From: Gamsiella multidivaricata
Lineage: Eukaryota > Mortierellomycota > Mortierellomycetes > Mortierellales > Mortierellaceae
Assembly: GCF_025024155.1 (NCBI RefSeq)
Contig: NW_026251826.1
Coordinates: 1-64,000 of the forward strand
Reading direction: 5' to 3'
Length of the DNA stretch: 64,000 nt
The translations under genes were made by a program, and so were the position numbers. A model generated the notes under the pieces. It ran no database searches and was not told the origin of the DNA. It saw only the letters and a program-made list of their open reading frames with translations. Every line of letters starts with the position of its first letter. The first letter of the stretch is position 1. This document shows positions 45,049 to 56,420 of the stretch, in pieces.

Positions 45049-47796
45049 GATGCCAACAGGCCCAAGTATCTCGATACGCGAGTTTGTCCATACATCGCAT
45101 GAGACGTTTGGTTCGCCAACACCTAAGAGCGTAAGAAGTCGATCCCATTCCCTCGTATTTAGGCCAGGTCAATGTGTATGTGCTTTGGACAGACATCTAA
45201 CCTGCTGTGTATACTCAGAATAGACGCGCAGTGCTTGGGCAGCTGAAAGTGAGCAAAAGCACCTCGGCGATCGAGGTAGGCGAGCCATGCGCATGATATT
45301 GTTAACTGCCAAGATTTATATTACCGCCAAGAAATATGTACTAACGTTCATGTCATCTCAGGTGCCAGATTCACCTTCAGTAGGAAGCTACACAACTGGG
45401 CTAAATGGTCAGACGCCAACCTCGACTCGCAAGAGGCCTGTAAGTAGACCAGTTTTACAAGCACACGCATTATGTCCGCATCGATTTCCTATCTAAATTT
45501 ATTAAAATCTGAATATATATTCCAGTCCACTATTCCACAGAAACTACTTAGAATTTTGCACTGCATCACGGAAGAAAATATGACTCTTCCCACCTTTTTG
45601 GAAGAGTTGTTCAAGTCCGATGATGCAGATGTCGCACAGTGGACTGGGGTATTCCACGAAAGCAAGGGTGCTGAGCGAGTTCTCAAGATCTGGGACAGCA
45701 AGCTGCAAGGCGGCAAGTGGGAAGAGGATTTTGTCAACAGTGCTGTCGATGTCGTCGTCAACCGAACTTTAAAGCATCTTAGAAACGACGAGGTCAGAAA
45801 AGACTGGCGGCTACCACACACGAAGGTGACTGGGCAGAAGATCGCAGGTTTTTTAGTCGATGATTTTCGCTTTCTTCATCGGTACGCCGAAGGCGCCAAG
45901 TATTTGACACGGTTCTTGAAGGGTCTCCTCGAGGAAGATATTTCTGATCAGAAGCTCTCGCGCAAGTCACGCAAGCGTCGCGGGGCTCAAAAGCCTACGT
46001 CTGTTCGGGGATGCATCGCGGCGATGCTGATATTCATGTCGTCGCAAAAGGTCAACGCCTTCCAGACCATCATGGGGCTCTTTCTCCATTGCACAGGATG
46101 TCCAAAGAGAGTACTCGAGGTCCTCTCTGGGCTCGGGCTTTCGATCTCCTACAGCCAAGTCCAGAACGGGCTGCGATCGTTGACCAAGGACGCTCGGGAG
46201 CAAGTCAAGGAAGCGGTGGAGAAGTTTGATTGGTACATCGTGTACGACAACCTCAACATCGCTAATAAGCACCACAACCAAAGGTTTGACAAACGCGATA
46301 CTTTCGACAATGGTACCGCCGCCACCGTCATTCTCTTCCCCTCCGACAAGGACCAGCCTTCCACTGCACCACCTGCTCTCTTTCGCCCGGAGGATGAGAG
46401 GCCGAACCCCGTTGCTGCCTTGTTCCTTCCCAATGAATTCGACTCGGAGGTGTTTCGACAGGTCAGCCGATCACACGTGTCCAATGCTATTGTGCGATCA
46501 TCGCCGGAGGGATCCACTGCCGTTGCTATTCCAGTTATGCCTATCAAAAAGCTCAATGTCAACAAGACTGCTCTGTTCCCGCTGCAGACCATGAGGCTCG
46601 ACGAATCGACCATTGCCGGCAATTTGGCGGTGCTGGAAAGAATCACGCAGGTCGGCCTTCAATTGCCGAAAAGCTGGTTTGCACATCCCAAAAACACCAT
46701 CGTTGCCGGTGACCAGATGACTGTGTCCAGGTTGCTGACTCTCAAGATTCACCGCATTGTCGATACCGATCCTTACCACAGCCTTGCATGGGTACACCCG
46801 ACCCTTCAGCTCTTCCACCTTGGTATGAACTTGTGCGGCACCATCTTCAGGACACATTTTGGCTCCCCACTATTCCCAGGTACTCTTGCCTCGATCATTA
46901 TTTTGCTGGACCGCAAGCGCTTGAGCAAGGAGAAGCAGGAGTTTAAAGCCGCGGACGAGTTGCTGAGGATTGTCTTTGACGCGATGGTGCAGTCGCTCTG
47001 CGAGTCCCTGCGGGAAGGTGGTGCATCAGACGAGCTTGATATTCCGAAATTCACAGAAACCATCACCAACTCCTTCTGTGGTTTGCCTTCGCCGTCGCTC
47101 TTTGATCTGCCCTGTACTACCGTCAACATCAACGCCCTTCTTTTCTTGCGCGATGTAGCGGTGCACATCGAGTTAACCGAGGCCATCAAAGCCGGCGACA
47201 TTGGTCGCATCAGTCACCTGCTGCCGATCATTACTTTGATGATGCATGGAGGAGGCAACACGAACTATGCGCTTGAACTGCTGCGTCTCCTCTATGGTTT
47301 TCGCCATCTGTGGACGGATGAGTGGGCGACAAGGGTCCTCTCTAGCATGCTTGTCAACCCCAAAGGCGTTGAAGGCGGATGGATGGCGACCGACATGCTT
47401 CAAGAGAATCATAACTATCTCATCAAATCCATCTTTTCATCGAAAGGATCCAACATGACCTGGGAATATCTCAGGGATGCAATTTCCACCAACATCAGAA
47501 CTTTTCAGGCCATTTCGTGGATGTTCGAGCGAGAGGTCGGAGTTGGCTCCAACAGCACTAAGCACAAGAAACCATCCACTGCATCGGAGATCTCCAAGAT
47601 TCAGAGGTACTTCCGACACAGCGGCATTTTATGCAAGTCCGGCCAATGCAATCAAGGGAACCCGGTGGTCGATCTTCAGGGGCTTGGTGGAGACAAGATG
47701 GTCGGGGGATCGATTGTACGATTTTTAGATAGGCACCAGATGGAGAATGCTGTGGATGTAGAAGAGACAGAAGCTCTCGAACATATGATAGATTAA
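44409..47796 (+). CDS. DUF6589-like protein, probable transposon-encoded
   Basis: Exons 44409-44678, 44762-44836, 44930-45130, 45219-45275, 45362-45439 and 45526-47796 keep frame and sum to 984 codons. The start in exon 1 is the least certain part. The last exon carries the globular domain: SVRGCIAAMLIFMSSQKVNAFQ, FDWYIVYDNLNIANKH, VAGDQMTVSRLLTLK, WVHPTLQLFHLGMNL and HGGGNTNYALELLRLLYGF. These match my memory of the fungal DUF6589 family, whose conserved Asp residues (YDN, GDQ) and co-occurrence with repeats suggest an RNase-H-like transposase origin. That function is inferred, not shown. The N-terminal ~150 residues are identical to those of the convergent RecQ-type protein because both are read from the inverted repeat. 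Confidence 0.72.
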
Positions 47797-48042
47797 GTAT
47801 AAAAATATTTGTTTTATTTTCTCTCCGTTTAACTACTCTGTGTGAAAAATGATTGAAATGAACAAAGAGAACGGGAGAACGAGAGAACGATGGTTGTAGA
47901 GTAAGATGGATAGAAAGAAAGCGGTGATTCCTCGGGTTAGGTGGACGACCGATCCTTCCAGTACGGCAATCTCAATCTGCGGAGGCGGTTGGTCGCCGAG
48001 AGGTTGCTGATCAATCACACATACGGCCGCCAATGAATCCGA
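47797..48042. other. Spacer between convergent genes
   Basis: 3' ends of the DUF6589-like (+) and RecQ-type (-) genes meet here. Contains AAATATTTGTTTTATTTT-like A/T-rich sequence that could serve both as polyadenylation region. Confidence 0.45.
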
Positions 48043-51000
48043 TTATAATTCTGGTAAGTTCTCTTCGCCATCACTTCCATCCCCATCGTTGTCGCTTCTC
48101 TCCCCATCGCCGTCGGAGCCGTTCTCTGACTGGTATGGCACAGATGCCGCCGTCGTCTGGCTGCCTGATCCGCGGCGAGCATCGATCTCGTTGTTGAGCT
48201 TGTCCAGGACCTGCGCGACCTCGCCATACAAATTCCCTCCAAGAGGCGCCCAATTGCAGGAGGAAGCGATGGCCTCGACTGCCGTAGCAGTTCTGGCCCC
48301 AGAGAATTTTTGCGACAGCTGTTTGGCCACATTATCCGGCAGGATCCACGTTTCTCTACCCATCCTGAAAGGTCTACTGCTCACCCATCTCTCGTACGCC
48401 TCCTTTCTCCACGCTTGGAGTCTCTCCAAGGCCATGTGTCTCTCTTCCTCCGAACGGCTCGGCCATCTCCTTCTGTTGCTCGATCTGGTATCATGACGAA
48501 TAGTGGTGGGAACGGGACGATCAACCCTGAAGCATCCAGAACAGCTGTTGTTGCAAGTACGAGCGTCATTCTCAAACAATTTGTCTATTATTTTCCAAAG
48601 ACACCCTCCTGCTTGGTTCATAAGGTACTCGCGCACGTTTTTGTCTGAGGGGGAAGTTTTGCTGATCGGTGGTGCATAGAGGATTCCAAAGCCTTGGATC
48701 TTGGGATCTCGTGCTGCTCGTCCAAATCGCTGAACCAAGCTCGGTATATCCCTTGGAAAGCTACATGGTACAAAAAAATGTCAAGACATTTTAGGTCAGG
48801 GCATTCGTTCCCTAGTGATCGCTCTATTTTCATATATTTTTTGTGTATATCACTCACCCGTACTGAATAACTTGAATCACATCGGATATGTCACAACCCA
48901 TGCCTGCAGCCTCGGTAGCCAGCAGGACATGGATGTCACCCTCCATGAACTTGCTCATGGTTGCCTCCTTGTATTGGGATGTTAAGGTGGAGAAGTAAAC
49001 ACCCAGCCTATCCCGTAGATCGGGTCTCTCGCTCGTTAGATATTTAAAGACATCCATGAGAAGAGAGATTTTTTCGAAGTAAATAATCGTCTTGTCTTTG
49101 CCTAGCAGACGATTGAGACCCTTCTTGGCATCCTTGGGCTGAGTGTAAACCTCGAGACGAACATTTGTGGGAATCTCTTGCACACGAAGAACGTTGGCCT
49201 TGGACAGGAAGAGTTTGTCCATGGTTTGAGTGAGCGCATCGGCAGTGAGTGTCGCGGTGACACCCACAAACGGAACTCCAGGCGACCAAATGCAAAGCTC
49301 ACCGAGGCGAGCATATTCCGGGCGAAACTTGTTGCCCCATTTTTCAACACAATGGACCTCGTCTACCACTATGGCAAGCAACAGGTTCCGCCAGCGCGTA
49401 TTTTGCCAAAGCCCTCGTACCAACCTCGAAGTAGGGCTGTCGCCAAAAATAATCTCGGGCGACATAAAGACTGCTCTGAACTCGCCTTCACATATGCGTC
49501 TAATCATGTCGCCATTAATGGCATCAGAGTTGTCGCCGGAGAGAACGATGTGAGGTATTTTGGCGTTGACCAGCTTCTGTACGATTGAATGGCAAAGCAC
49601 AAAGATAAAAGGCGGTTAAAATTGACACTATTGCTTCTGGTTGTATACTACATGGAAGGGTCCAGTTATGAACTACCTGCTGCTGATCGTTCATCAAAGC
49701 TATCAGTGGCGAGATGATAGCAGTGATACTGCGAGGCCAGTATGCCATAGGAAGAAAGAATGCGAGTGTTTTACCCCAGCCGCAGGGAGCAATCAACACA
49801 CAGTCGGATTTTTGCGCTATGTGTTTCAACACCTCTAGTTGCTGCTCTTTTGGAGTACAGTTGAAAACTTCTCGACAAAGGCTAATGGCTTTTGATCTGG
49901 AAAAAAGTTGGGGGCCCTAAAAGATGCACAAGATTACGCATGCAAAATGTTAACAAAAAGACTGAATAGCAAGGCAAAAGTGACTGAATCAATCTTCAAA
50001 AAACACTTGCCACATCATCACTATCCTCGTTTTCTTTGTCTGGCAATGGTATAAGTCTCTCTAGCACAGCTTGTGATGGCGACGAAAGGAACTGCATAGG
50101 CGAGGGGATAGGCTGAGTCGGCGTTGCGACGGAGTGTATTGGCGTTGCGTCAGATTTTTTTGGCGAGAAGGCAGGCTTTGTTGGCGACGTGTATGGCGAG
50201 AAGTCAGAATCTTCAGATGAAGAGTCAATGCGTGCTGGCGATAAAACATTCCGTGCATGAGATAAGAGAGCTTGTGCTGTCGACAATATAAATGATGTTG
50301 GGGAATTAGGAGACTGTTCAGGCGAGTCGATAGACAGATTTGGAATGAATGCGGAGCGAATTCGGATTGGTGTCTCCTGCCCTGGCTGAGAAGGTTGCGC
50401 GGGCGCCCAGAAAGGGTTCGCGGCGTCTTCTGCGGCGTTGAATGTTGTGGAGACCCAGGAGGAAGTCGATCCCTCCAGAGGAGAACGGGCTCCACCCAAC
50501 GAAAGAAGAGCATCAGCGATTTTTCTCGGAGTATTCTATGCGGAGCAAATGCAAAGCGCCAAGAGACGATTGGAAATGTGCTTGGAAACAAAACATCGCG
50601 TTCATACCAGTGACTGATATTCACTCACTTGGTTGGCACCTCCTGGGGATTGTACATCAGGTTTGTTGAAGTTGAGGACGCCGAACTCGCCTATGCCTTG
50701 AAGCTGTACCGTGTCGGAAACCAGCAAGAAACGTGACAAACACAACAACAAAGACTCGCCGAGCACTATATCAAACTGTGTCTTACCCTGGAAGCCCCGG
50801 AAGCGCGTTTACTTGGCGTGGCCGGAGTCCCTTTGTATGGCGGAATGTCGCTATAGCAGAATCCACCCCGAGCGTTTTTTATTATTTTTGTACAAGAGAA
50901 TGAAGAAGAGAGCGAGAAAGAGATGAGATAAACTGAACAGCGGATGCTCAGATGCTCGGATGCTCGGATGCTCGGATGCTGCTGATGAACGCGTGCCAGG

Positions 51001-51056
51001 AAATGAATACGTGCTTGAGATGCGCATCTGTACCTGAGCTGCCTTTTATTTGACAT
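48043..51056 (-). CDS. RecQ-family helicase, probable transposon cargo
   Basis: Shared leader exons 51056-50787 and 50703-50629 come first, then about 50535-50007 (Ser/Pro-rich linker), then helicase exons from about 49917, 49573 and 48763 to 48043. RecQ motifs in order: EVFNCTPKEQQLEVLKHIA (motif 0-like), APCGWGKT (Walker A), SPLIALMNDQ, VVDEVHCVEKWG (DEVH, cf. DEAH), FRPEYARLGEL, GVTATLT, IIYF, LLATEAAGMGCDISDVIQV and VQRFGRAARD. A CNNSCSGC cluster may be a reduced zinc site. A long acidic C-terminus follows. RecQ enzymes unwind DNA 3'-5', and related genes occur in fungal telomere-linked and transposon settings. The join between the linker and the first helicase exon needs a weak GTTTTT donor and is uncertain. 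Confidence 0.75.
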
Positions 51057-51239
51057 GTTGACGCCTAACTTGAGAGTGAAGCAGGGTGGATTCGATGTAA
51101 GAGACGACTTTATGGAAGACGTGAAGGAGCGAAGGAGCGGAGAGGAAGCGAGGAGCACGTTGGTCTGAGGCCGCTGGCAGCCTTCTTCCCAAAAAGGAAT
51201 CTCGTCCAAAAAAGGAAGTACGACGGGAAGGGAGACCCC
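50417..51239 (-). repeat. 823-bp inverted repeat, right copy
   Basis: Reverse-complement partner of 44226-45048. It ends exactly after GGGAGACCCC (51239), outside which TATGTTTTTGG follows. TAT lies outside both copies (44223-44225 and 51240-51242), a possible 3-bp duplication. It carries the promoter and first exons of the RecQ-type gene. Confidence 0.9.
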
Positions 51240-51594
51240 TATGTTTTTGGCTTTCCAGTCCTGTTGGAAAAATTTCCAAACTCCTATGGTTGGAAATCCA
51301 AGGCAATCTTCCCACTATAGTGTAACTAACAAACATCCTTTCCAACCTTGTGACAATAGAGAGGCTTGATTGGATGAAGGCAGTGCCTGTTTTGTTTTAT
51401 TCTCTTTCACTTTCACTTTGTGCTTCTCTTCCTCTTCTTTTTTCATTTTTGCTCTTCTTTTATATCTCATCCTCATCTACTCTCCTTCCTCCACCTTCCC
51501 CTTTGTCCATTTTCTTTCGCCTTTGCCCTCTCCCACTCAATCCTTAAAGAGGACGCTCCACAGACTGTCTTCTTCGCTTTTTGGTTCCAACAAT
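51240..51594. other. 5' flank of Cry-3
   Basis: Contains the palindrome TTGGAAAAATTTCCAA (about 51264-51279) and related GTTGGAAATCCAAGG and CCTTTCCAACC words, then a C/T-rich leader before the ATG at 51595. The TTGGAAA words may be protein-binding sites. Confidence 0.4.
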
Positions 51595-54500
51595 ATGAAC
51601 CCATTAAAAGTTCAGTGGGTTTACGTCCATCCTTCAGTAGAAAAAAGTGGTGCTAAGCGCTCACGAAAGCGACAGGGCTCTGTTGTAAGTGAGAGTCAGA
51701 GAATCGATGATCAGCATAGAAAGCAATATAAACCCTCTAGGATCCCAGGACCAGGAGGGTCTGCTGAAGGTACAACGCTCAAGGTTCACAAATGCACGCA
51801 AGCTATCGAGTAATCTTCATTCTCACTCTCCACTCTCCATTCTCACCTTCAACTTCTTCTGCTAATAATACCCCCCGCTCACAGGGGAGCTGTCGACTAT
51901 CAAAGATCAATTGATAATGGAGCCGCCTCTGGACATGGACATTTATGACAATGAAAATGAAGGCGAAGGCGAAGATCCCACTATGAACTCTGTGTCGGAA
52001 GAGAGACTCGCTGAAGATGTCGACCTGGACTCGGAGTGTGATACTGGCAGGGATGGCAGTGGTGGCCTTATGGATAGACGACCGGTGGCAGCAAGAGAGC
52101 TGGCTAAGAAAGGTTTGTAGATATCCCTGATATTACAGGGGACAGGCTTGACTGGTCTTGACAACAGAAGAGACTCAGTAGCCTTCTGTTTGTAATGACT
52201 CTGATTCTTCGGCACTCTGGCATCATAGAAAAATTCGACAAGTTTGTGCGCTCCCTCGTTCTAACCAAAGAGTTGGAAAGCACCTTCGTTAATCCTCCTG
52301 GGGTCATCCAATCTGAAGCTTCCCGATCAGTTCGACAACAGGAGTTAGAGACAACTGCCAAGAATGAGAAGGGGAAACCACTTGCAGTAAATACTATGGA
52401 TATGTACATGCTGCCCTTGGGATTGTACAAGGTGAGTCTGACAGTTACAGGCGATACTACTTTAAAGGATTGTAAGAGCAAGAAGAAGAACGAAGGATAC
52501 AAACACACAATAAACCGGCCATCAAACGGATAATAATAGAAATTCTGCGATGACAACTACTCAGACGAGGGGGCACTTCGCTATGATGTGACCCCAGGCA
52601 AGGCCATCCTCTTCTTTGAGAAGGTCATGTTCTGTCGCACGTCCAAGAGATACTTTTACAAAAAACAGTTCAAAGACATTAGGACGACAATCTGTCTTCC
52701 ACCAGGCTTTGAAGGCCACATTCACAAAAATCGAGTCGATCTCGCAGAGGGTAATGTGTCTGAGCCATTCCACGTAGTGACACCTTTTTTTGATTGTCGG
52801 CCTGTTATGCTTTGCAACAAGATTAGAGCAATTGACATTTCACACTACTATTACTCATTCATCTAGTCTTGAGGGAGGTCAAGGAAGATGGGAAAGGAAG
52901 GAAGGCGGTAGTTGTGCCTTGTGGCCAAAAAACTATGGACATGGCGCTGTGTGCGCTCACCTATCTCCAGAAGCGACAAGCAAACCGGTTTACATCTCCA
53001 AACAACTCAAAGGAACTTCGGAGCGTCACACAACTACAAAATGCGATTGATCACTACTGCCAAAACTTGATTGTTGGCGTATTGCAGCATGAGAAAGACC
53101 TCTCGTCAGACTGCATGATACGAAACAGCTACACGGAAGAGGAACATTTAAGAGCATTGCTCGATACGTGGGGTCAGCCACTTGACACACAGGCTCCATG
53201 GATAAGGGAACACTTTGCTCTCGCAATCCGACATGCAATGCTATTAAGGGACGAAGACTTGAGGAGGCTTAATTTGTCGGATTGTTTTGTGGATTTGGCT
53301 CCGAACCGCCTAGGAGGCACACAGGCTGTGGCGATGTTGGTTTTTGCGATTCATCGCGGAAAGACGAACCAGATGGGCAAAACGCTCCACGGAGCTGCAA
53401 TTCGTCACGAGGATGTGCGCCGCTGCAGTGTAGGGGCGTTTGCATTCTACATGTTCGATCGGTTCCAGGTGCGCTTTTTTTTGTTGTTGTTGTTGTTGTT
53501 GTTTGGGCCAAATATGGATACTCAACATAACATCATCCACTTGGATACATAGAACAAGGGAGAGCCTCCACCAAATCTAAATGACCGCAACTGGCTCCAG
53601 TTCAAAGTTTTACGAGGAACCAACCTTGACCCTACAACTCCAATCACTTATGCCACTACTAGGGAGTCTACATTGAGGACATTCGAGCGACAAGAACTCT
53701 CATGTGCCTACATTACACATTCTGGTCGACATAGTGGCTCGATGGAGGGTCAAAGGTTGCAAATCCCTTTGGAAGATATCAGGAGAGCTGAACGATGGGT
53801 ACATGGCAATGGAAAGCTGGAGAATTACTACCTCAACGAGTATCCGTGGAATTTTGCGTTTGCCATAGCAGGCTTCAAGGAGAGGCCGTTTCATTTGAAG
53901 AGGAACGAGGTATCGCCGCCCTTGGATCTTCAGAGAAAAGTCTTCCCTTTTATCGAAAGCTCATTCGATAACGACAAAGGGATGGACCAAGCATGGCGAA
54001 AGGAGTGCGATATGGAGATGATGGAGTACAATCCCAATGAGAAAAGTCAGCTTCGCGACATCAAGCCTCGGATTCCTATGTCTAGCACATACGAGAAAGC
54101 ACCTGTTCATTTTTCCGATTCTATGAGGGCCAAGAAGTGCTACCTACGGATGCTTCTTCGTACGCGACGAATTATCTTGCAGGATGCAGCCGAGTACTTG
54201 TGTGAGTATTCGTATCTGCAATCGCCTTTGTTAAAGAACAAAATTTTCCAGACACAAGAATTTCAAGAATTCAAGGGTCTTGTCAAGGAGAGACTGCAGA
54301 TCAAAGAGCGATCAATGCCTGACGGCATTTCCCCAAAGGTCCTACAACTGTTCGCAAATCAACGAGAAGAAAGCAAAGAGGAAAAATCCCGGCTAGAAAG
54401 GGTTATTACAGCCTTGATGGAAGAGCGGCGAGAAATGCGGCAAGAGATGCAGCGAGACCGTGCACAGCTGACTCACTTGACGGCACTGCTTACCGCCAGA

Positions 54501-55276
54501 CCGATGTCGCTACCCATACCAGCAGCACAGTGGACAACAGGAGCATTGTGGTCGCCAGGCCTTACTTACCCTCATACACACATCCCGCATACTACCCGCC
54601 GCCAGTATCGGAGTCTCCCAACTCTTGCAATAATTGTTCATCAGCATCAGCACTGCACACTATGCCTGCAAGAGCTACTGCAAAGTCGATGACAGCAGGG
54701 CCTGCTCCACCATCATTCTCAACAAGGACACCTGCCGTGTTGCCAACAAGGGGGTATGCCGAAATCGCCCCACGCCCAAAGCAAGGCGCTCCAGACCCAG
54801 ATAAGGCTGAAGAGTTCTTTGAAATCAGTTACTATCTTGAATCTGCAGGGGACGTCTACGAGGAGTACACAAGGTACCGGACATATCGCGCCAGTCAGAA
54901 AAGGCAGGGCAAAGCCGAGGATATCCTGCCGAAAACGAGAAAGCAATTGAGCAATAGGAAATTCATCGTCATGGAGGTCGAACATATTCAACAACAAGGA
55001 ATCCAAAAAGGGCTGACCAACAAACAAGCACTTACTGAGGCATTCGCCCAGTTAACGCGCTCAATGTCTGAGACGTATGGTGGAAAGAAGCTGAGCATCA
55101 ATAAGATGGTCGAGTATTGTCGCAAGAGGGTGAAAGGAAGAGAGAATGGAAACAATGAAAATAGGGAACACGACGCCCAAGACGTCCAAGAAGAAGAAGA
55201 AGAAGAAGAAGAAGAGGAGGAGGAGGAGGAGGAGGAGGAGGAGGAAGAGGAGCAGCTGAGAAGAAAGAGGCACTGA
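51595..55276 (+). CDS. Cry-3: Crypton-type tyrosine recombinase with GCR1_C-like tail, late frameshift
   Basis: Exons 51595-51769, 51885-52112, 52229-52431, 52540-52750, 52867-53468 and 53553 onward are all GT-AG and in phase. The N-terminus is basic, followed by an acidic linker, the core-binding region (FFEKVMFCRTSKRYFYKK) and the catalytic domain: Arg in REHFALAIRHAMLLRDEDL, Lys in IHRGKTN, HxxR in THSGRHSG, ERWVHGNG and a Tyr in LENYYLNEY. A coiled coil and a GCR1_C-like domain (DVYEEYTRYRTYRASQ...YGGKKLSINKMVEYC) end in a Glu tract. Around 54430-54540 the frame changes by one base, so either a short intron or a frameshift separates the GCR1_C-like part. The catalytic part alone ends at 54692. 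It is the least damaged of the three recombinases. Confidence 0.72.
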
Positions 55277-55708
55277 AATGGTGTAATAAATTTTCCCTTG
55301 CGTTAAGAAGCTCGAGAGCAAGTAAACATGGATTATTTTTTTTTTTCCCTCTTTTTTTTTTCTGCGTGTATTATGTGTGTAGGCAAGGTTCACGGGTCCA
55401 TGGGTCAACACACCCCGTCGCCTTTGGAACGTCTACACACATCAAGCGGTAAGATGGCAAATGTGTGCAATGAGAGCATATTTTGGCCGATTTTTGGTCG
55501 TTTCCAACTTTTTCACTTTTTTCCAATCCAGGGCGCTCTAGACCAAGGGTTTTATTGGATTTGACTTGGAAAAAAATCTTGTGGCTGAAAACCAGTCGAA
55601 CCTCTCTAAAATCAACCAAACATATCGATCCCCTCTGAAGTAGGAGGCCTAAAAAGGAAATTACATTTCCGACCTCCTTAACTGGAAGAGAGGGCTGGGT
55701 CGAGCCTA
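55277..55708. other. 3' flank of Cry-3, no gene seen
   Basis: T-rich runs, TTTCCAATCC and TTGGAAAAAA words similar to those 5' of Cry-3, then the right terminal inverted repeat. Confidence 0.4.
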
Positions 55709-55796
55709 GGAGACCCCATAGTAGAGGGGGAGATTTTGTCCCAGCCCCTCGTCAGCAAGAATTGCACAGACGAGGTGGCTGGGTTCAGAGCTTCTG
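55709..55796 (-). repeat. Right 88-bp terminal inverted repeat
   Basis: Reverse complement of 44147-44234 over its whole length by eye. It is followed by GTGGCAAAAG of the CRN-type promoter. Confidence 0.85.
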
Positions 55797-56420
55797 GTGG
55801 CAAAAGTTGAAGTGGTGGCAAACAGAGGATGGCAAACAGAGGATGGCAAAGATGGAAAGAGGAGCGTGGGAGCGGTGGCGAGCAATGAAGGAAAGTCGAA
55901 GGCGTGAGACCGATGGCGAAGACAAAAAAGGGGGCCGTGGCGAGACCGTGGCAAAGGCAAAAAAAGGGAGTGGCAAATTTTCGCTATTTCCTACATCGCA
56001 GGGAAATAAGGAAAGTGACGTCATAGATTTCTTTGTGTGTGTTTGCTGCTTCTCGCTTACCATTCCTATCTTGGTTATCGCTTCTCATCTCTCCACCCCC
56101 TACTTTTTCATCAACGCCTGTCTTTTGCCACCGCTCCGCGCCCTTACTCCCACGCACCATTCTTACGACCTTTCCTCTCCCACCATTGCTACCGCTCGCC
56201 TCGCTCTTCTCATCATTACACGCCCCTATTCTTCTGCCCTCTTTTGCCACTAGCCCAACCCCATCACCACGTCATTACCCTTATCTTCGCGCGCCCCTCT
56301 TTTTCGTCGTCTTTCTTTCTATTCTCGCCACCACTCTCACAGGCTTTTCATCATTACTCCCTCGCCTTTTCATCTCCCACCGTTGCCACCACTCCCACGC
56401 CCTCGCCCTTCTCGACATCA
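55797..56420 (-). promoter_or_regulatory. Orphan CRN-type promoter half with palindrome and CRE
   Basis: GTGGCAAA units (55797-55975) are followed by TATTTCC (55985-55991)/GGAAATA (56002-56008), then TGACGTCA (56016-56023), then the opposite-sense TTGCCACC(G/A)CTCC units to about 56400. No CRN gene adjoins it on either side. It fits as the distal half of the CRN-C promoter displaced by the mobile element. Confidence 0.5.

Larger units (their letters stand above)
44147..55796. mobile_element. 11.65-kb multi-gene element with 88-bp terminal inverted repeats
   Basis: The first and last 88 bp are inverted copies with no mismatch seen by eye (44147-44234 and 55709-55796). GTGG directly precedes the left end (44143-44146) and directly follows the right end (55797-55800), a possible 4-bp target duplication, though GTGG is common in this promoter repeat. 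Joining the flanks restores one continuous CRN-type promoter: proximal repeats for CRN-C on the left, distal repeats plus palindrome and CRE on the right. Cargo: DUF6589-like gene (+), RecQ-family helicase gene (-), Crypton-type recombinase gene (+). A nested structure, with the 44226-51239 segment as an older unit, is an alternative. Confidence 0.6.

Noticed and set aside
44147..55796. Starship giant element
   Set aside because: The recombinase is Crypton/GCR1_C-like and not DUF3435-like, lies at the far end rather than first, and Starships lack TIRs of this kind and are known from Pezizomycotina.
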